A DNA stretch of 64,000 nucleotides from Alphaproteobacteria bacterium (lineage in GTDB: Bacteria; Pseudomonadota; Alphaproteobacteria; Micropepsales; Micropepsaceae): assembly GCA_016783965.1 (NCBI GenBank), contig JADHVO010000006.1, forward strand, positions 62,001 to 126,000, in the 5' to 3' direction. Of this stretch, positions 60,394 to 64,000 are shown piece after piece (position 1 is the first letter of the stretch; every line of letters starts with the position of its first letter). A model generated the notes under the pieces. The model worked only from the letters and a program-made list of their open reading frames with translations, was not told the origin of the DNA and did not search any database. The position numbers and the translations under genes are program-made.

Positions 60394-61215
60394 TCAATCT
60401 CGAAGCAGATCGTTAATCGAGGTCTTGGAGCGGGTGCGCTCGTCCACGGTCTTGATGATGACTCCGCAATAGAGCGCCGGCTTGCCGGGGCCACCACCGA
60501 TTGAGCCCGGTACCACGACAGAGTACGGCGGTACGCGGCCGGTGACGATCTCCCCGGAGTGCCGGTCTACGATCTTGGTCGTCGCTGTCAGGAACGTGCC
60601 CATGGCGAGCACAGAGCCCTCGCCGACGATCACGCCCTCGGCCACTTCGCTGCGTGCCCCGATGAAGCAATTGTCTTCGATGATGGTCGGGGCGGCCTGC
60701 AATGGTTCCAGCACGCCGCCCAGGCCCGCGCCGCCGGAGATATGACAGTTGGCGCCCACCTGCGCGCACGACCCGACCGTAGCCCATGTGTCGATCATGG
60801 TGTTCTCGCCGACATAGGCGCCGACGTTCACGAAGCTCGGCATGAGTATCGCGCCCTTCGCAATGAATGCGGACCTGCGGACGATGCACCCGGGCACCGC
60901 CCGAAAGCCGGCGGCGGTGAATTCCTTTTCGCGCCAGCCCAAGAACTTGCTGTCGACCTTGTCCCACCACGGCGCATCGCCGGGGCCGCCCTCGATCAGC
61001 TCCATGCCATTCAGGCGGAAGGACAGCAGCACCGCCTTCTTCAGCCACTGATGCACTATCCATTCGCCATGGTGTTTCTCGGCGACGCGGCGGCGGCCGG
61101 CATCCAGATCGTTCAAGGCGGCGCCCACCGCTTCGCGCACGGCACCCTTGGTTTGCGTGTTCAGGCCGTCGCGGTTTTCCCACGCGTCGTCGATGGTGCG
61201 GGCAAGATCGCTCAT
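60394..61215 (-). CDS. dapD: Tetrahydrodipicolinate N-succinyltransferase
   Basis: A 273-residue left-handed beta-helix transferase, the committed step of the succinylase DAP route. After an N-terminal helical domain, hexapeptide turns are seen ([24 protein letters not shown] spacing, [40 protein letters not shown]), then [20 protein letters not shown] and [14 protein letters not shown], diagnostic of DapD. It begins 3 bases after the HAD nucleotidase stop, so they form one transcript. Confidence 0.97.
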   Translation of the reverse strand: MSDLARTIDDAWENRDGLNTQTKGAVREAVGAALNDLDAGRRRVAEKHHGEWIVHQWLKKAVLLSFRLNGMELIEGGPGDAPWWDKVDSKFLGWREKEFTAAGFRAVPGCIVRRSAFIAKGAILMPSFVNVGAYVGENTMIDTWATVGSCAQVGANCHISGGAGLGGVLEPLQAAPTIIEDNCFIGARSEVAEGVIVGEGSVLAMGTFLTATTKIVDRHSGEIVTGRVPPYSVVVPGSIGGGPGKPALYCGVIIKTVDERTRSKTSINDLLRD

Positions 61216-61218
61216 AAA

Positions 61219-61986
61219 TCAGATCCTGATCGAATTGAGGAAGGCGGCAAGATCATCGGTTTCATAGTCGATATGCTTCTCCGGCGCATCCAGCCGGAAA
61301 TGCGACGAAAGGCCCAGCCCGTGGTTGAACCACACGGTCTTCATCCCCATGGCGCGGGCCGGCGCCAGGTTGCGCATGCTGTCGTCGAACAGCGCGGCAC
61401 GCCCAGGATCGAACTGCCCCTGCGCCAGGAGTGCGGCATAGGCCTCCTGCTGTGGCTTGGGCACGAAGTTCATCGCGTGCGCGTCGATAATTCCGTGGAA
61501 CAGGTCTTCGACGGCGAGTTTCGCGAGAACCGCACGCGCATAGCGCCCGCAATTGTTGGTGAAGACGAACCGTCTCCCCGGCAACCGCGCGAGGCCTTTG
61601 CGCAACTCTGGATCCGGCTGCAGCTCGAGTGCCTCGATGTCGTTGACCGCATCGTGATAGGCGTCGGGATCGATCGCGTGGTTCTTGAGGAGGCCGGCCA
61701 GGGTCGTTCCGTGCTCTCTCAGATAGTTCTTCTGGATCTGGAATGCCGGTTCGCGCGCGATGCCGAAATGGTCCTGCACGAAGCGGCAGATCCGCTCTTC
61801 CATATCGCGATCCTGTTCCGCCGTGGTGGTGTAGAGCGTGTGATCCAGGTCGAAAACCCACGTGTCCACGCATCGGAAATCCGGTGCGGAAGGCGTTGAT
61901 TCTGCGGAGTTTGCGATTTCGCGCGGCACGGCCGGACCATGGGGGCCGCCCGTGTCAAAGGCAAGGCGTAAAGCTTTCTCAACCAT
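61219..61986 (-). CDS. HAD-family pyrimidine 5'-nucleotidase-like phosphatase
   Basis: A 255-residue HAD hydrolase of the SDT1/PYNA (pyrimidine 5'-nucleotidase) subgroup. The ATG at 61986 follows AAGGGAC; the longer frame to 62895 is a shadow of the divergent DUF2336 gene. HAD motif I is VFDLDHTLYTTT, motif II FVFTNNCGRYA, motif III Lys in NFVPKPQQEAY, and motif IV FDDSMRNLAPARAMGMKTVW. It likely dephosphorylates pyrimidine nucleotides or related phosphates. It is co-transcribed with dapD, an association seen in other alphaproteobacteria as far as I recall. Confidence 0.88.
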   Translation of the reverse strand: MVEKALRLAFDTGGPHGPAVPREIANSAESTPSAPDFRCVDTWVFDLDHTLYTTTAEQDRDMEERICRFVQDHFGIAREPAFQIQKNYLREHGTTLAGLLKNHAIDPDAYHDAVNDIEALELQPDPELRKGLARLPGRRFVFTNNCGRYARAVLAKLAVEDLFHGIIDAHAMNFVPKPQQEAYAALLAQGQFDPGRAALFDDSMRNLAPARAMGMKTVWFNHGLGLSSHFRLDAPEKHIDYETDDLAAFLNSIRI

Positions 61987-62055
61987 GTCCCTTAAATGGG
62001 GGTAAACCCCTGAAAGTCCAAAGTTTCCCGTGACGGGCAGAAAGGTCGTCATCCC

Positions 62056-63303
62056 ATGGCGCGGGAAGCGCAAAAACTGCCGGTTTCCGGCATGTCCGCC
62101 GACGAGGCGCTTACACGTCTTGAGGCGCTCGCTGCGCATGCGCGTCACGAGCTCGCCGGGCGGACAGACGCCGGCCGGGAGGTGCTGCACTACCTCGCCC
62201 AGAACGGCGCCCCCGCGACGCGCCGTGCGGTCGCCGCCAATCCGTCGGCCGCGCCGGACACAAATCGTTGTCTGGCGGACGACCAGGACGACGAGGTCCG
62301 CGCCGAGCTCGCGCGCAAGATCGCGCGCCTGATGCCGGGCCTGTCGAAGGACGAAAGCGACCGCATCCGCCAGATCACGATCGAAACGCTGGAGCGCCTC
62401 GCGAAGGACCAGGTCACGCGCGTGCGCGCCATCCTGGCCGAAGAGATCAAGAACAGCGTCGATGTTCCGAAATTCATCGTGCAGACCCTGGCGCGCGACG
62501 TTCACACGCTGGTTGCGGCGCCGATCCTGGAATACTCGCCGCTTTTGTCCGACACCGACCTGCTCGAGATCATTGCGACCGCACGCGCCGAGGAAGTGCT
62601 GACAGCCATCGCGCGGCGCAAACCGCTCGATGCGAAGGTCGCCGACGCGATCGTCAGCTCGCTCGAGATTCCCGCCATCGCCGCCCTGCTGGCCAATCCG
62701 GACGCCAGCATCCGCGAAAAGACGCTGGACGAACTCGCTGCCCAGGCCGAGAAGGTGCAGTCGTGGCATGAGCCGATTGCTCTGCGCACCGATCTGTCCA
62801 AGCGCGCCATCTGGCGCATCGCGTCCTTCGTGGCGTCCAGCCTGATCGAGCAGCTGGTCGCGCGCTACGGCCTTGACGAGGAGTTGGGCAACCATCTGAA
62901 CAAGGAACTGCGTGCGCGCCTCCAGGATGAAGGCAAAGCGGAGAAGCGGGCCGGCAACGCCGCGAAAGACGTCGCGGCCGCTAAGGCTGCCGGTACGCTG
63001 AACGAGGCGTTTGTCGACGTGGCAGCCGGTGCCAGCCAGCGCGACACCGTCATCCTGGCACTATCGGCGCTGAGCCAAGTTCCGGAAGCGACGGTTCGCA
63101 AGATATTCGCCGCGCGCTCGGCCAAGCCGGTCACCGCGCTCGTCTGGCATGCGGGTTTGAGCATGCGGCTCGCCTTCCGCATCCAGAGCTGCGTCCTGAA
63201 GCTCGGCACGAACGAGTTGCTGCCGGCGCGGGCCGGCGTCCATTTTCCAATGACCGAAGACGAAATGCGCTGGCATCTCGGCTATTTCAACATCGCGGCC
63301 TGA
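62056..63303 (+). CDS. DUF2336 domain protein with HEAT-like helices
   Basis: A 415-residue soluble helical protein of the alphaproteobacterial DUF2336 family. The first 200 residues show alternating helices with repeats such as TRRAVAANPSAAPDTNRCLA and VRAILAEEIKNSVDVPKFIV, resembling HEAT/leucine-rich-variant repeats. The C-terminal part (FDVAAG ASQRDTVILALSALS, VTALVWHAGLSMRLAFRIQS) is the DUF2336 core. Function is unknown; some members have been linked to regulatory scaffolding. It is divergent from the nucleotidase-dapD operon and abuts the next convergent gene at the palindrome TGATCA. Confidence 0.85.
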   Translation: MAREAQKLPVSGMSADEALTRLEALAAHARHELAGRTDAGREVLHYLAQNGAPATRRAVAANPSAAPDTNRCLADDQDDEVRAELARKIARLMPGLSKDESDRIRQITIETLERLAKDQVTRVRAILAEEIKNSVDVPKFIVQTLARDVHTLVAAPILEYSPLLSDTDLLEIIATARAEEVLTAIARRKPLDAKVADAIVSSLEIPAIAALLANPDASIREKTLDELAAQAEKVQSWHEPIALRTDLSKRAIWRIASFVASSLIEQLVARYGLDEELGNHLNKELRARLQDEGKAEKRAGNAAKDVAAAKAAGTLNEAFVDVAAGASQRDTVILALSALSQVPEATVRKIFAARSAKPVTALVWHAGLSMRLAFRIQSCVLKLGTNELLPARAGVHFPMTEDEMRWHLGYFNIAA

Positions 63304-64000
63304 TCAGCGCCGCGGCGCCTGTCGCGGCAGCGGCTTCACCAGTCCCTGCTCGCCGACATGAGCGGAGAACCCCGGAAGTCCGCGCACCTTCGTTTCCAGG
63401 AAACCGATTTCGGTCAAACCGCGCTTGCCACAGTTCGTGCGGCCCTCGATGTCGAACTGGATGTCGGCGACGCAGAACTTTTCCTTGCCCGTTACCAGCG
63501 GCGGTCCGTTGACCTTCTGGACGAAGAGATAAAGGCTGTCGATACTGCCAAGCTCCGCAACCAGCTTGGCGCAGCTTCCGGCCCCGATCTTCCACCAGCC
63601 GTGGGCGACCCACGTCGTGCCTTGTCTCTGCGCCAAGGCCGCAGCTACGGCCTTGGCCGTGTCGTTGCATACGGAATAGCCTGACGGCGTTGCTGTCTTC
63701 AGGGCTTCGGTTTCCAACGCATCGAACAGATCATCGATCGTAGCGTTCGGGGCGATCCGCATCCTTTTGCGGAAGTCGACGAGGGCGCCATCCGCTGCCG
63801 GATCTGGTTTTCCGTCGACTGCTGCTATCCGGTAACCCAGATCCTGCAAGAGCCGTTTGAACCCCGCTATCTGCGCCTGTTGCAGCGTTGCCAGGGCCGG
63901 GCTTTCGCTGAACGTCGTGGTCCAGCTGCGTAGATGGTGCGTGTCCACCAAGGCAAACGGCAACTGGTAGAAATCGTCGCTCAGGCAGTCGCGCGCGGAG
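63304..64000 (-). CDS. DUF1036 protein, 5' end outside window
   Basis: The frame is open through the right edge; residues DDFYQLPFALVDTHHLRSWT continue upstream of the first possible internal start, a TTG at 63963, so the true start is beyond 64000. The central segment (GFKRLLQDLGYRIAAVDGKP, then ADGALVDFRKRMRIAP) looks like a peptidoglycan-binding-1 type helix bundle. The C-terminal part (WVAHGWWKIGAGSCAKLVAE, DIQFDIEGRTNCGKRGLTEI) is a DUF1036 domain with conserved cysteines, found in exported alphaproteobacterial proteins. Function unknown. Confidence 0.82.
   Translation of the reverse strand, partial: SARDCLSDDFYQLPFALVDTHHLRSWTTTFSESPALATLQQAQIAGFKRLLQDLGYRIAAVDGKPDPAADGALVDFRKRMRIAPNATIDDLFDALETEALKTATPSGYSVCNDTAKAVAAALAQRQGTTWVAHGWWKIGAGSCAKLVAELGSIDSLYLFVQKVNGPPLVTGKEKFCVADIQFDIEGRTNCGKRGLTEIGFLETKVRGLPGFSAHVGEQGLVKPLPRQAPRR

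Noticed and set aside
61991..62005. TTAAATGGGGGTAAA as a CtrA site before the DUF2336 gene
   Set aside because: One mismatch in a half-site and partly within the start region of the divergent gene; such near-matches are expected by chance.

Overview
The window is high-GC chromosomal DNA from an alphaproteobacterium. The evidence is a UbiH-type ubiquinone hydroxylase, a CtrA-type site (TTAA-N7-TTAA) in front of a Flp pilin, mesaconyl-CoA hydratase of the ethylmalonyl-CoA pathway, betaine-lipid genes btaA/btaB, a DUF2336 protein, an alphaproteobacterial SRP RNA, and several short palindromic repeat families typical of this class. Genus cannot be fixed from sequence reading alone. There are no rRNAs, tRNAs, CRISPR arrays, transposases, integrases or phage genes. 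This is mostly core genome, with the Tad pilus locus as its main specialised module.

Layout. 1-6.3 kb: partial PH-domain membrane protein, MBL-fold protein, small P-loop kinase, dapC-ftsK operon, membrane protein. 6.4-8.1 kb: glnK-amtB. 8.4-14.8 kb: ubiH-like monooxygenase, then a long minus-strand run asd > NTF2-like > CitE-like > mch > zapE > small membrane protein. 14.8-20.3 kb: small secreted protein, family III CoA-transferase, two OmpA proteins with 15- and 21-residue polyproline tracts, tryptophan 2,3-dioxygenase, DUF992 protein. 20.6-23.6 kb: btaA-btaB and tesB. 23.6-38.7 kb: Tad/Flp pilus region (two TadE-like pseudopilins, a TadG with a Cys-repeat insert, a sterol-desaturase-family enzyme, a stand-alone CpaC N-domain, flp, cpaA-F, tadB, tadC, and a convergent tadD). 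38.9-48.5 kb: metabolic genes (TAXI binding protein, GST, leucyl aminopeptidase-NlpC/P60, hydroxyacid dehydrogenase, cytochrome c, kdsB, pheA, nudC-GNAT). 48.6-64 kb: orphan MHYT histidine kinase, SRP RNA, a self-regulating XRE/membrane pair, dnaX-recR, rmuC, def-fmt-truA, dapE-murI, SDR, DUF805, HAD nucleotidase-dapD, DUF2336 and a partial DUF1036 gene.

How the genes work together. Four lysine/diaminopimelate genes (asd, dapC, dapE, dapD) with murI and ftsK link cell-wall precursor supply to division. The pilus genes form an almost complete Flp secretion machine: pilin, prepilin peptidase, CpaB, secretin, pilotin-like CpaD, CpaE, ATPase, two platform proteins, pseudopilins and TadD. Its pilin carries a perfect CtrA-type site and a strong hairpin between pilin and machinery genes. 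Translational coupling by ATGA, GTGA, TTGA or TGATG overlaps is frequent, and three convergent gene pairs share one palindromic CTAG as both stop codons.

I found no convincing new defence or mobile system. The most unusual items are the five-copy C-x10-C-x6-W repeat inside the TadG VWA domain, the SRP RNA with a swapped tetraloop-closing pair, the XRE operator/promoter, a repeat inserted in frame in dnaX, and composite palindromic repeats that create false N-termini.
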